A stretch of DNA of 38,645 nt from contig CAJMQS010000020.1 of assembly GCA_905215645.1 (NCBI GenBank), positions 1 to 38,645 on the forward strand. The letters are read 5' to 3'. Below the pieces are notes generated by a model that was given only the letters and a program-made list of their open reading frames with translations, did no database searches and was not told the origin of the DNA. Of the stretch, positions 7,254 to 15,824 are shown piece after piece (the first letter of the stretch is position 1; the number at the start of each line of letters is the position of its first letter). Made by a program: the position numbers and the translations under genes. The DNA comes from an uncultured bacterium (GTDB lineage Bacteria > Bacillota > Negativicutes > Acidaminococcales > Acidaminococcaceae).

Positions 7254-10200
7254 ATGACAAGTCTGATCCAAGCGCGGTTTTTGGGCGCTCCTGTAATCCA
7301 GAAAGACGGTAGGGAAATCTTCTTCCCTTACAATAAGGTCAATGCTCTGGTTTATTACATCCTGGTCAAGGGAACGGTGATGCGGGATGAACTGAGCGGC
7401 GTGCTTTGGGCGGACAAACCGGATGCCATTGCCCGGAAAAATCTGCGCAATGCCATCTATGAGACCAAGAAAATCATGGGGCCAGATGTCTTCATTTCTC
7501 CCCGCAAGGCCATCATCAAGGTCAATCCGGCCATCCGCGTCCAGGTGGACGTGAAGGAGTTCGAAGCGGATCCGGGACGGAATCTGGAATTATACCAGGG
7601 GGCGTTCCTCCAGGGCTTTTTCATCAAAGATGCGGCAGAATACGAAAACTGGTATCTGACGGAACGGGACCGTCTGGAAGGCCTGTACATGGATGCTCTG
7701 CTGCAGAAACTGAAAGAAGCAGTGGCTGTGAAGAATCTGGCCAAGGTGACCCGGTACGGCCGGATGCTGATCGCCCACGATCCTTACGATGAATCCATCT
7801 ATACCCTGCTGCTCCAGACCTATTGTGAACAGGGGAACATGAAGCAGGCCACAGAACTGTATGAAGAGATGAAGAAGTTGTTCCGGGAAGAACTCCAGAG
7901 CAATGTTCCTCCGGAAATCGAAGAACTGATGAAACGGACCCTCCATCAGGAAAAACAGGAGAAAAAAGAGCAGGGGAACTTGAAACTCCAGTCCAAAGGC
8001 AATCTAACCGGGCGGGAACGGGAACTCCAGCTGGTGAACGGGATACTGGAAGAATTCCTCCAGGGCAAAGACAGCGATACCCTGCTGATCCGGGGGGAAG
8101 CGGGCTGCGGTAAGACCATCCTGAAGGACGCCCTGGTGGAGGAACTGCCCCCGGATGTGACGGTGATCCAGACCAACTGCTTCAAACCGGAACAGAACAT
8201 CCTGCTCCGGCCCTGGACGGGAATCGTGGAAGGGCTGGGGAACCTGATCCGCCGGGAAAAGATCCCGGTGCCCAACATGGATCCCTCCCGTCTCTATGAA
8301 CTGTTCCCCCAGATGGACATGAGCGGGGACCGGGAGGCGGGGCTGGCGGAAATCAAGGACTTGTTGAAATTCGATGCCATTTTCCACACCCTGTACACAG
8401 TGATGGAGAACGTGGCGGAAAGCCGGAAGCTGCTGCTCATCTTCGAGGATATCCAGTGGATGGATCCCCTCAGCCTGTCCCTCTTGAGCAGCCTGATCCT
8501 TCACAAGAAATCCTCCCGGTTCATGTTCCTGCTGACGGCCCAGCCTTCCCAGGAAAAGAACTATCAGAAATTCGAGACTTCTGTTTCCATGTACCACAAA
8601 CTCCGCTTGCTGGAATTGTCTCCCCTGGACAGGGATACGGTACGGCTCTTTGCCCAGGACATGGAACTGCCAGTGCCGGTTGATGACCATCTGGTGGACC
8701 GGCTGCTGGAAGAATCCGAAGGGAACCTGTTCCTGCTCCGGGAATGCCTGAAAGCCCTGAAGACTACCGGCAGCCTGGATAATCTGACGGAGAACATGCG
8801 GAATATCTTCAAATCCAATTGTTTCGCCCTTACCGACGACCAGCAGAAGATCCTGGATTTCATTTCTCTGTTCTATGATGGGGCACCCCTGGCCATGATC
8901 TCGGAATACATGAATATGAGCAGCCTCCAGGCCTTGGAGAACCTGGAAGTCCTTCGGAAGAACAATTTCATCCGGCCAGTGCCCCAGCAGCCGGAAGTGA
9001 TCTATGAAATCGTCCAGCAGAAACTGAAGGAATATGTCCACCAGCAGATCTCTCAGGAAAAACAAAAAATCCTCCACAGCTACATCGCCAGTCTCTGGGA
9101 GAAGCGGCTCACCCATTCTCCTCAGGATATCCGCCTGTACCACCATCTGGAATACCATTACCAGGAGGCGGGGGAACTGGTGAACATGGGACGGTACAAA
9201 CTGAAGATCCTCATGTACTATCTGAACTTCAGCAACGAACTGTTCCCGGTGCTCAGCAGTGCGGACCTTACTCCCGATGATGACAAGAGCCGGTTCATCG
9301 AGACCAATCTGGGGCAGTTCCTGTCAGAAGTAGATGAGATGATGCACGCCATCAAAAGGAACTGCGGGGAGACGCCTGAAGTCCGGGATCTGGAAATGAA
9401 CTATCTCCATCTCATGGGACGCCACTATATCCGGACCGGTGAATATGAAAAGGGTGTCCGGAACATCCTGAGCCTGATCGAACAGGCGGCGGAAGTCCAC
9501 AACCGGGACTACATGCTCATGGGCTACAAACAGATGATCTTCTATGACATCCAGATCGGCAATACGGAGGAAATGAAGAATTACCTGGAAGTGGCTCTGA
9601 ACCTGGCTGATGAATGCAACTACCACAAGGAAATGGGCATCCTGCTCCGGCTGAAGGGGCTGAATATGATCATGCAGGGGAACTTCCCAGAGGCAGAACG
9701 GCTGCTGAAAGAGTCCATCTCCACCTTTATGGTGACCCAGAATGTACAGCGGCGCTACGCCCTGAATATTGCTGGTGCCTATAACTATCTGGGAGAGATC
9801 CGCCGGGGGGAGGGCAAATTTCAGGAGGCCCTGGACTATTATGACAAGGCCCTGGATTATGCCAAGGACCAGGAAGCCTACAGTTCCTGGGTGGTCTTTT
9901 CCTGCAATGCAGGTGTGGCCTGCTACAACCTGGAGCAGTATGACCGGGCCAAGCAGTATTTCATGCAGGCCTATGAACTATTTCCCCGGTATGTGTTCTA
10001 CTGGCGGCATCCCATTGTGGAATCCTATCTGGCCCTTTTGTCCATGCGGGAAGGGAAAGAAGAGGAAGCCATCCGGTTTTTGGACGACGCCCTCCACAAG
10101 CTGGGGAATATGAACAATCCACGGGAAGCCGGCTACGTATATATGGCCATCGCGCTGCTGAAGAAGCAGTATCCGGACAGCGGGATCTCCCGCCATTATG

Positions 10201-10295
10201 AAGGCAGTCTGAGCTCCTATGCCACCCGGGCCCTGCAGGTCCTGGATCCTTACCGGGACACTTGGGAACGGAAGCAGATGGAAGCCTTGTTTTGA
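7254..10295 (+). CDS. SARP/BTAD-type transcriptional regulator with AAA ATPase and TPR domains
   Basis: This 1013-residue protein has the layout of large SARP- or LuxR-like ATP-dependent activators. Residues about 5-95 look like an OmpR-type winged helix and about 100-235 like a bacterial transcriptional activator (BTAD) domain. An AAA/STAND-type ATPase follows, with Walker A GEAGCGKT at 281-288 and Walker B LLLIFED at 393-399. From about 590 to the end the protein is helical with TPR-like repeats, clearest around 840-930 (YNYLGEI, ALDYYDKALDYA, AKQYFMQAYELFP). It should bind DNA and switch state with ATP and a bound ligand or partner. The start at ATG 7254 follows a GAGGTG. It is 21 nt from the DRTGG gene, so it probably shares the transcript with the hydrogenase-like module. 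The ligand and targets are unknown. Confidence 0.85.
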   Translation: MTSLIQARFLGAPVIQKDGREIFFPYNKVNALVYYILVKGTVMRDELSGVLWADKPDAIARKNLRNAIYETKKIMGPDVFISPRKAIIKVNPAIRVQVDVKEFEADPGRNLELYQGAFLQGFFIKDAAEYENWYLTERDRLEGLYMDALLQKLKEAVAVKNLAKVTRYGRMLIAHDPYDESIYTLLLQTYCEQGNMKQATELYEEMKKLFREELQSNVPPEIEELMKRTLHQEKQEKKEQGNLKLQSKGNLTGRERELQLVNGILEEFLQGKDSDTLLIRGEAGCGKTILKDALVEELPPDVTVIQTNCFKPEQNILLRPWTGIVEGLGNLIRREKIPVPNMDPSRLYELFPQMDMSGDREAGLAEIKDLLKFDAIFHTLYTVMENVAESRKLLLIFEDIQWMDPLSLSLLSSLILHKKSSRFMFLLTAQPSQEKNYQKFETSVSMYHKLRLLELSPLDRDTVRLFAQDMELPVPVDDHLVDRLLEESEGNLFLLRECLKALKTTGSLDNLTENMRNIFKSNCFALTDDQQKILDFISLFYDGAPLAMISEYMNMSSLQALENLEVLRKNNFIRPVPQQPEVIYEIVQQKLKEYVHQQISQEKQKILHSYIASLWEKRLTHSPQDIRLYHHLEYHYQEAGELVNMGRYKLKILMYYLNFSNELFPVLSSADLTPDDDKSRFIETNLGQFLSEVDEMMHAIKRNCGETPEVRDLEMNYLHLMGRHYIRTGEYEKGVRNILSLIEQAAEVHNRDYMLMGYKQMIFYDIQIGNTEEMKNYLEVALNLADECNYHKEMGILLRLKGLNMIMQGNFPEAERLLKESISTFMVTQNVQRRYALNIAGAYNYLGEIRRGEGKFQEALDYYDKALDYAKDQEAYSSWVVFSCNAGVACYNLEQYDRAKQYFMQAYELFPRYVFYWRHPIVESYLALLSMREGKEEEAIRFLDDALHKLGNMNNPREAGYVYMAIALLKKQYPDSGISRHYEGSLSSYATRALQVLDPYRDTWERKQMEALF

Positions 10296-10316
10296 TATCT
10301 TGAAGGAGGGGTTGGA

Positions 10317-10679
10317 ATGGTAACATTGAAAAAAGTGGCAGAAGTATTGGAGGCCCAGGTGGTATCTGGGCAGGAAGGAATGGGCAGGACGGTGAAGCAG
10401 GCCTGCGGCAGCGACATGATGAGTGATGTTTTGGCCTATGCCAAGGAGGATTTCGTACTGCTGACAGGGCTCCTGAATATCCAGGTGGTGCGGACGGCCG
10501 ATGTGAGCGATGCGGCGGCCTTGATTTTCGTCAGGGACAAACATCCGGAACAGGAAGTGCTCTTGGCAGCGAAAGACAAGGGAATCCCGGTGCTGTATAC
10601 CCGCTATACCATGTTCGAAGCCTGCGGCCGGCTCTATGAGCTGGGGCTCCGGGGCTGTTCTGCCAAAGATCGGAAGTAA
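10317..10679 (+). CDS. DRTGG-domain protein
   Basis: This 120-residue protein has the fold pattern of stand-alone DRTGG domains, known as regulatory modules in CBS-domain and phosphotransacetylase proteins: a leading TLKKVAEVLEAQVV segment, then GSDMMSDVLAYA and a C-terminal IPVLYTRYTMFEACGRLYELGL. No catalytic residues are visible, so it is probably a ligand-binding or partner-binding protein. AAGGAGG at 10303-10309 places ATG 10317 well. It is followed after 6 nt by an anti-sigma-type ATPase and then by the hydrogenase-like protein. That three-gene association occurs in other anaerobic Firmicutes from general knowledge, and supports a joint sensory role. Confidence 0.75.
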   Translation: MVTLKKVAEVLEAQVVSGQEGMGRTVKQACGSDMMSDVLAYAKEDFVLLTGLLNIQVVRTADVSDAAALIFVRDKHPEQEVLLAAKDKGIPVLYTRYTMFEACGRLYELGLRGCSAKDRK

Positions 10680-10685
10680 AGAGGC

Positions 10686-11102
10686 ATGGAAGAGATCTAC
10701 ACAGTGATCCCTGATGATTTCGAGCGGGCCGGAGCAGCCTCCACTTCCCTGAAAGACTTACTGAAGAAGCTGGGACTGTCTCCGGAATTGATCCGCCGGA
10801 TCGCCATCGGGACCTACGAAGGGGAAATGAACTGCTTGATCCACGGGGGCGGAGGCCAGATCCGGGCGGAAATCGGCCCCCGGGATATCCGGGTCAGCAT
10901 CGAGGACCATGGGCCGGGGATCCCAGATGTCCAGAAAGCCATGCAGGAAGGCTGGTCCACTGCGTCCGCCAAGATCCGAGCCATGGGGTTCGGGGCCGGG
11001 ATGGGACTGCCCAATATGAAAAAAGTTTCTGATGAAATGCAGATCGATACCCAGGTAGGAAAGGGGACCCGAGTCACCCTGGTGTTCCATCTCTCTGCCT
11101 GA
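10686..11102 (+). CDS. Anti-sigma-factor-like ATP-binding protein (HATPase_c)
   Basis: The 138-residue protein is a GHKL-type ATPase of the RsbW/SpoIIAB size class. The N-box is the EGEMNCLIHGG stretch, the G1 box is DHGPGIP, and the G2 box is GFGAGMGLPNMKK. There is no histidine-phosphorylation or dimerisation domain, so it is likely to act as a serine kinase or a protein-binding switch, not as a full sensor kinase. The ATG at 10686 lies close to a GAGG (10681-10684); translation is probably coupled to the DRTGG gene 6 nt upstream. No anti-anti-sigma partner is nearby. The DRTGG and hydrogenase-like neighbours are the obvious candidate partners. Confidence 0.8.
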   Translation: MEEIYTVIPDDFERAGAASTSLKDLLKKLGLSPELIRRIAIGTYEGEMNCLIHGGGGQIRAEIGPRDIRVSIEDHGPGIPDVQKAMQEGWSTASAKIRAMGFGAGMGLPNMKKVSDEMQIDTQVGKGTRVTLVFHLSA

Positions 11103-11135
11103 AAGATCTTGCTGTAAGGAATCAGGTGAAGACCC

Positions 11136-12449
11136 TTGAGTGAGACTTACCTCAATTCCGTCAGAGTCAACGCTAGCCGCTGTACGGGATGCCTGATCTG
11201 TGTGAAGGAATGCCTGGTCCAGGCCATCCGGGTGCGCAGCGGCAAAGCCGTCATCCTGTCCGACCGCTGCATCGACTGCGGAGAATGCATCCGCTGCTGC
11301 CCCACCCGGGCTATGGAAGGTTGGGCGGATCCTCTGACCGAACTGAAAAAGTACAAAGTGAATATCGCTCTGGCCACGCCTTCTTTCTATGCCCAGTTCG
11401 ACGGCAATGTGGCGGCTTCTGTGATCTGGGAAGGCCTGCGGGAATTGGGATTCGATACCGTGTTCGATGTGGCCTTGGCGGGGGATTACATCAGTGATGA
11501 GATGGAACGGTACATTGCCCATTACAAAGGGCCGTTCCCTTTGATTTCCTCTGCCTGTCCTGCTGTCCTCCGGCTGATCCAGACCAAATATCCGGAACTG
11601 GTGAAGCAGGTCCTGCCCGTCCTGGCTCCGGCGGAAGCCGCCGCCATCTATACCCGGCGGGAAACCATGAAGCGATTGAATCTGGCCCCTGAACAGGTGG
11701 GCATCTGGTTCATTTCCCCCTGCCCGGCCAAGGGGACCAATATCCATCAGTCTGTGGACGTGGCCCATACGGCGGTGACGGGTTCCTTTACCATCGCCTC
11801 TATCTACGGTCCCTTGATCCAAGCCATCAAGCATGTCCAGGAAACCCGCTACGAAGTCCCGGAAGCGATCCTGGGTTCTTCTTACAGCCTCAGCTGGGGC
11901 TGCTGGCGGGGGGAACTGGCTTCCACAGGCATCACCGATGCCATTGCCGCCCAGGGGCCGGAGGAAGTGGATGAACTGCTGGAACAGATCAGCATGGCCA
12001 AACTCAGCGATGTGCGCTATGCCTGCTGTTACAGCTGCGCCGGCGGCTGCATCGGAGGCCCTTGCGTGGCCATCAATAAGTATGTAGCAGCTAAGAATCT
12101 CCGGGTGCGGGTGGAACGGCGCCGGAGCCGGGAAGAGGGAGACCGGAGAAGCGCCATGCAGCGCTGCCGGATCATCGAGGATTTTCCGGCCTCTTGGCGG
12201 TATATCAAACCCTTGGAACCTCGCCCCCATCCCCCTCTGGCCAGCGATTTCGGGACGGCCCTGGAAAAAATGGCGGAACTGAAAGCCCTGGAAGAGGAAT
12301 TCCCTCAGCTGGACTGCGGAGCCTGCGGGGCTCCTACCTGCAAAGCCTTTGCGGAAGATGTGGTCCGGGGCCTGGGAAAAAAGGAAGGATGCATCTTTTT
12401 GCAAAAGAACAAGGAAAAAGGAGAAAAAGAGGATTTGCAGGAGAAATGA
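11136..12449 (+). CDS. Ferredoxin/[FeFe]-hydrogenase-like protein, putative sensory hydrogenase
   Basis: The 437-residue protein starts with a two-cluster ferredoxin domain (Cys16, 19, 22, 26 and Cys45, 48, 51, 55). A [FeFe]-hydrogenase H-cluster domain follows, and the protein ends with a four-cysteine Fe-S module (Cys394, 397, 402, 419). The three H-cluster motifs keep the ligand cysteines: SSACPA (Cys141), SPCPAKG (Cys196, Lys199) and CAGGCIGG (Cys301, 305). However, catalytic enzymes have TSCCP in the first motif; here the proton-relay cysteine is Ala140, and the motif-2 glutamate is Asn202. Loss of that cysteine is typical of sensory [FeFe]-hydrogenases. No electron-transfer partner subunits are adjacent. 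The start is TTG 11136 with AGGTG about 7 nt upstream. H2 or redox sensing is an inference. Confidence 0.8.
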   Translation: MSETYLNSVRVNASRCTGCLICVKECLVQAIRVRSGKAVILSDRCIDCGECIRCCPTRAMEGWADPLTELKKYKVNIALATPSFYAQFDGNVAASVIWEGLRELGFDTVFDVALAGDYISDEMERYIAHYKGPFPLISSACPAVLRLIQTKYPELVKQVLPVLAPAEAAAIYTRRETMKRLNLAPEQVGIWFISPCPAKGTNIHQSVDVAHTAVTGSFTIASIYGPLIQAIKHVQETRYEVPEAILGSSYSLSWGCWRGELASTGITDAIAAQGPEEVDELLEQISMAKLSDVRYACCYSCAGGCIGGPCVAINKYVAAKNLRVRVERRRSREEGDRRSAMQRCRIIEDFPASWRYIKPLEPRPHPPLASDFGTALEKMAELKALEEEFPQLDCGACGAPTCKAFAEDVVRGLGKKEGCIFLQKNKEKGEKEDLQEK

Positions 12450-12458
12450 CAGATAAAA

Positions 12459-12481
12459 GACGGCTGGCCAGTCATTTTTTT
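12459..12481 (+). terminator. Probable intrinsic terminator after the hydrogenase-like gene
   Basis: GACGG (12459-12463) and CC-A-GTC (12468-12473) form a short stem with a CTGG loop and one bulged A, followed by ATTTTTTT. The stem is short, but the T-run is good and a new promoter follows. Confidence 0.5.
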
Positions 12482-12504
12482 GCAGGAGGAAAAGACCTTT
12501 TTTC

Positions 12505-12533
12505 TTGCATGTTGGGTGAAATATTGGTATTAT
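12505..12533 (+). promoter_or_regulatory. Sigma-70-type promoter for the CoA-transferase gene
   Basis: TTGCAT (12505-12510), a 17-nt spacer and TATTAT (12528-12533) preceded by TGG form an extended -10 promoter. Transcription would start near 12540, giving a leader of about 78 nt. Confidence 0.7.
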
Positions 12534-12583
12534 TTATGACGTGGATTCTATTTTTAAATATTCAGATAGAGTCAAGAAGAGAA

Positions 12584-12599
12584 GCCCGGGAATCCGGGC
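12584..12599 (+). promoter_or_regulatory. Leader hairpin next to the CoA-transferase ribosome binding site
   Basis: GCCCGG (12584-12589) and CCGGGC (12594-12599) form a 6-bp GC stem with a GAAT tetraloop, ending 4 nt before the AGGAGG at 12604-12609. There is no T-run, so it is not a terminator. Confidence 0.45.
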
Positions 12600-12617
12600 A
12601 AACAGGAGGAAGAGCAA

Positions 12618-14141
12618 ATGATCGATATTACGGATCGAGTCCATTGTGCCGCGGCACTCAGCAAGATTACCTCAGCTGAAAAAGCGGCAGAAATGATTCA
12701 AGACGGCATGAACCTGGGCATGAGCGGATTCACCCCTTCCGGTTATCCGAAAGCGGTACCTCTGGCTCTGGCCGAAAGAGGGAAAGAACATCCCTTTAAA
12801 GTCAATGTCTGGACCGTGCTCCCCGGACCTGAAATCGATACAGCCATGGTCAAAGCCGGCATCGTGGGCAACCGGATGCCGTATCAGACGGATAAAAACT
12901 GCCGGACTGCCATCAACAATGGTGAAATCCGCTATCTGGATACCCATATCAGCACCTTCAACCAGATGGCCCGGTTCGGATTCCTGCCGGATCACCGGGA
13001 TGTGGATGTGGCCATCATTGAAGCCTGCTCCATCAAGGATCTGGGCAAGGGAAAGATCGGCATCATCCCTACCACCAGCTTGGGCGGCAGCTGCAGCTAT
13101 GTGCAGAGTGCTAAGAAAGTCATCATCGAAGTGAACGTGACCCAGCCTCTGGGTTTGGAAGGGATGCACGACTGCTATGTGCCCCTGGATCCTCCCTATC
13201 GGAAGATCATCCCCATCGAACGGCCGGAAGACCGGATCGGGACGCCTTACATCCCCTGTGATCTGGACAAAGTGGCAGCCATCGTTCCCTGTGACATCCC
13301 TGACACCCCCAGCAAACTGGCAGCCATCACCGATGACGCCCGGGCCATGGGCGGCAATCTGGTGGAATTCCTGAAAAATGAAGTCAAGGCTGGGCGCCTG
13401 CCTAAGAATCTGCTGCCCCTCCAGTCCGGGGTGGGTTCTGTAGCCAATGCTGTGATCAATGGACTGGTCCATTCTGATTTTGAAGATCTGACCGTATATA
13501 CGGAAGTGATCCAAGACGGGATGTTCGATCTGATCGATGCCGGGAAACTGCGGGTGGCTTCCGGTGCTTCCCTGACCATGTCCGCAGAAGTCCAGAAGAG
13601 ATTCTACAGCAATCTGGATAAATACAAATCCCATCTGATCCTCCGTCCCCAGGAAATTTCCAATAATCCCGAAGTGGTTCGCAGAATCGGAGTTATTGCC
13701 ATGAACACGGCTATTGAAGTGGATTTGTATGGCAATGTAAACTCTTCCCACATCAATGGGACCAACCTGATGAACGGGATCGGCGGCAGCGGCGATTTTG
13801 CCCGGAACGGCTACCTGTCCATCTTCTTTGCGGAATCAGAACGGAAAGATGGGAAGATCAGTTCTGTGGTGCCTTTCTGCTCCCATATCGACAACAACGA
13901 ACACGATGTGGATGTCATCGTTTCCGAACGGGGCGTGGCTGACCTGAGAGGCCTGTCTCCGAAAGAACGGGCTCCGATCATCATCGACCAGATCGCCAGC
14001 CCTAGATATCAGCCCATCCTGCGGGATTATTTCGAACGGGCCTGCGCCGCCTGCCACAACAGCCAGACTCCGCACATCCTGTCCGAAGCCTTCTCCTTCC
14101 ATGAAAGAATGCTTAAAACGGGGACCATGGAAGTGAAATAA
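12618..14141 (+). CDS. Class I acyl-CoA:carboxylate CoA-transferase (Cat1/succinyl-CoA:acetate type)
   Basis: The enzyme moves CoA between an acyl-CoA and a carboxylate through a glutamyl-CoA intermediate. At 507 residues it matches the Cat1/Ach1/AarC group, not the roughly 440-residue butyryl-CoA transferases. The catalytic glutamate is Glu296 in TEVIQDGM. Other family signatures are the early GMSGFTPSGYPKAVP block and the late VDLYGNVNSSHING and GIGGSGDFARN blocks. The start at ATG 12618 is fixed by AGGAGG 8 nt upstream. It precedes a methylmalonyl-CoA-decarboxylase-type carboxyltransferase by 110 nt, which would suit succinate, propionate or acetate as exchange partners. No mutase or epimerase gene is nearby, so the substrate is uncertain. 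Confidence 0.88.
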   Translation: MIDITDRVHCAAALSKITSAEKAAEMIQDGMNLGMSGFTPSGYPKAVPLALAERGKEHPFKVNVWTVLPGPEIDTAMVKAGIVGNRMPYQTDKNCRTAINNGEIRYLDTHISTFNQMARFGFLPDHRDVDVAIIEACSIKDLGKGKIGIIPTTSLGGSCSYVQSAKKVIIEVNVTQPLGLEGMHDCYVPLDPPYRKIIPIERPEDRIGTPYIPCDLDKVAAIVPCDIPDTPSKLAAITDDARAMGGNLVEFLKNEVKAGRLPKNLLPLQSGVGSVANAVINGLVHSDFEDLTVYTEVIQDGMFDLIDAGKLRVASGASLTMSAEVQKRFYSNLDKYKSHLILRPQEISNNPEVVRRIGVIAMNTAIEVDLYGNVNSSHINGTNLMNGIGGSGDFARNGYLSIFFAESERKDGKISSVVPFCSHIDNNEHDVDVIVSERGVADLRGLSPKERAPIIIDQIASPRYQPILRDYFERACAACHNSQTPHILSEAFSFHERMLKTGTMEVK

Positions 14142-14151
14142 AGGGACTTTC

Positions 14152-14224
14152 CAACGAAATTTTCCGAAAATCGGTGGTAACAAGGTAGTATTTATGTTAC
14201 AATTACCGTGTTTTAGTTTCGTTG
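14152..14224 (+). promoter_or_regulatory. Inverted repeat flanking a possible promoter before the carboxyltransferase gene
   Basis: CAACGAAA (14152-14159) and TTTCGTTG (14217-14224) are perfect inverted repeats 57 nt apart. Between them lies a TACAAT (14198-14203) with a weak -35 (TGGTAA, 14175-14180). The arrangement could be a bipartite operator or an RNA stem base. No terminator follows the CoA-transferase, so read-through is likely. Confidence 0.35.
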
Positions 14225-14251
14225 TAATATCCCTGAAGGAGGTGCGTATTT

Positions 14252-15778
14252 TTGACGACACAAGAAAAGATCCAAGATATGTTCGACCGCTATGAAAAGA
14301 TCGAAGCAGGCGGCGGGGCGAAAAGAGTCGGAAAACAGCATGATGCCGGTAAAATGACAGCCCGTGAACGGATAAACTCGTTCTTAGATGAGGGAAGTTT
14401 TGTAGAACTGGATAAATTTGTAGAACATCGCTGCTCCAACTTCGGCCAAGAAAAGAAATATCTGGCAGGAGATGGCGTAGTGACGGGCTATGGTACGGTT
14501 AACGGACGGACGGTGTTCGTCTTTGCCCAGGATTTCACCGTGGAAGGGGGATCCCTGGGCGAGATGCACGCCAACAAGATTGCCAAGGTCCAGGCCATGG
14601 CCTTGAAAACCGGGGCTCCCATCGTGGGCATGGCGGATTCCGGCGGTGCCCGGATCCAGGAAGCCACCGATGCGCTGGCCGGTTTCGGCAAGATGTTCAA
14701 ACAGAACACCCTGTCTTCCGGGGTGATCCCTCAGATTTCTGCCATCATGGGGCCTTGTGCCGGGGGTGCAGTATACAGCCCCGCTCTGACGGATTTCATC
14801 TTCATGGTGAAGAAGAATTCCAAGATGTTCATTACGGGACCGGAAGTGGTGAAGACCGTGACCGGGGAAGAAGTGGGTCAGGAAGACCTGGGAGGCACTT
14901 TTACCCACTGTACCCGCAGCGGGGTGGCCGACTTCCCCGCCGAAAACGATGCAGACTGCCTGGAGCAGATCCGTTACCTGCTCAGCTTCCTGCCCAGCAA
15001 CAATCGGGAGAACCCGCCTGTCTACGATACCGGGGACAGCGCCTACCGGATGGACGAAAGCCTGAACACCATCATCCCGGACGGATCCCAGATGCCCTAC
15101 GACATGTACAAGGTGATCCGCAGCATCGTGGACAACGGAGAATATGTGGAACCCCATCGGATGTATGCCCGGAATATCATCACCTGCCTGGCACGTCTGG
15201 ACGGATCCACCGTGGGGATCATCGCCAACCAGCCCCGGATCATGGCCGGCTGCCTGGATATCAATGCTTCCGACAAAGCAGCTCGGTTCATCCGTTTCTG
15301 TGACGCATTCAAGATCCCTCTGATCAATATCGTGGACGTCCCTGGCTTCCTGCCGGGCACGGATCAGGAATATGGCGGGATCATCCGGCACGGGGCCAAG
15401 ATGCTCTATGCCTATTGTGAAGCCACGGTTCCCAAGATCACTCTGGTCACCCGGAAAGCCTACGGCGGAGCCTACCTGGCCATGTGTGCCCAAGATTTGG
15501 GGGCAGATCACGTGATTGCCTGGCCTACGGCTGAAATCGCCGTCATGGGACCCCAGGGAGCTGCTAAGATCATTTTCCGGCATGATCCGGATGTGGAGCA
15601 GAAGACCCAGGAATACATCGACAACTTTGCGACGCCCTATTATGCGGCCAAGCACGGCATGGTGGAAATGGTCATCGAACCCAAGACCACCCGTCCGATC
15701 CTGATCAAAGCGATGCGTATGTTAAAATCAAAGCAGGAAGACCGGCCAACAAAGAGACACGGTAATATTCCTCTGTGA
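14252..15778 (+). CDS. mmdA: Methylmalonyl-CoA decarboxylase-type carboxyltransferase, alpha subunit
   Basis: The 508-residue cytoplasmic subunit transfers the carboxyl group from an acyl-CoA to protein-bound biotin. It has the length and double crotonase fold of Veillonella-type MmdA and of propionyl-CoA carboxylase beta subunits. The N-terminal half has SGGARIQE and GPCAGGAVYSPAL; the C-terminal half has RKAYGGAYLAMC and AEIAVMGPQGAA. These glycine-rich loops form the two oxyanion holes. The start is TTG 14252, fixed by an excellent AAGGAGGTG (14236-14244). The delta, biotin and beta subunits follow directly. It is not the glutaconyl-CoA alpha subunit, which is the unrelated-length GcdA at 33374. 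Methylmalonyl-CoA is the best substrate guess. Confidence 0.88.
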   Translation: MTTQEKIQDMFDRYEKIEAGGGAKRVGKQHDAGKMTARERINSFLDEGSFVELDKFVEHRCSNFGQEKKYLAGDGVVTGYGTVNGRTVFVFAQDFTVEGGSLGEMHANKIAKVQAMALKTGAPIVGMADSGGARIQEATDALAGFGKMFKQNTLSSGVIPQISAIMGPCAGGAVYSPALTDFIFMVKKNSKMFITGPEVVKTVTGEEVGQEDLGGTFTHCTRSGVADFPAENDADCLEQIRYLLSFLPSNNRENPPVYDTGDSAYRMDESLNTIIPDGSQMPYDMYKVIRSIVDNGEYVEPHRMYARNIITCLARLDGSTVGIIANQPRIMAGCLDINASDKAARFIRFCDAFKIPLINIVDVPGFLPGTDQEYGGIIRHGAKMLYAYCEATVPKITLVTRKAYGGAYLAMCAQDLGADHVIAWPTAEIAVMGPQGAAKIIFRHDPDVEQKTQEYIDNFATPYYAAKHGMVEMVIEPKTTRPILIKAMRMLKSKQEDRPTKRHGNIPL

Positions 15779-15824
15779 TTTTGATATAAACCATTCATCA
15801 TAAGGGAAAAGAGGTGAAACATTC

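Noticed and set aside
10758..12404. A 548-codon minus-strand frame opposite the hydrogenase-like gene
   Set aside because: The + strand frame has conserved cysteine motifs at the right spacing. The minus frame has none and is a composition effect.
11136..12449. A catalytic, H2-producing [FeFe]-hydrogenase
   Set aside because: The proton-relay cysteine and motif-2 glutamate are replaced and no electron-transfer or maturation genes are adjacent, so a sensory or regulatory role fits better.
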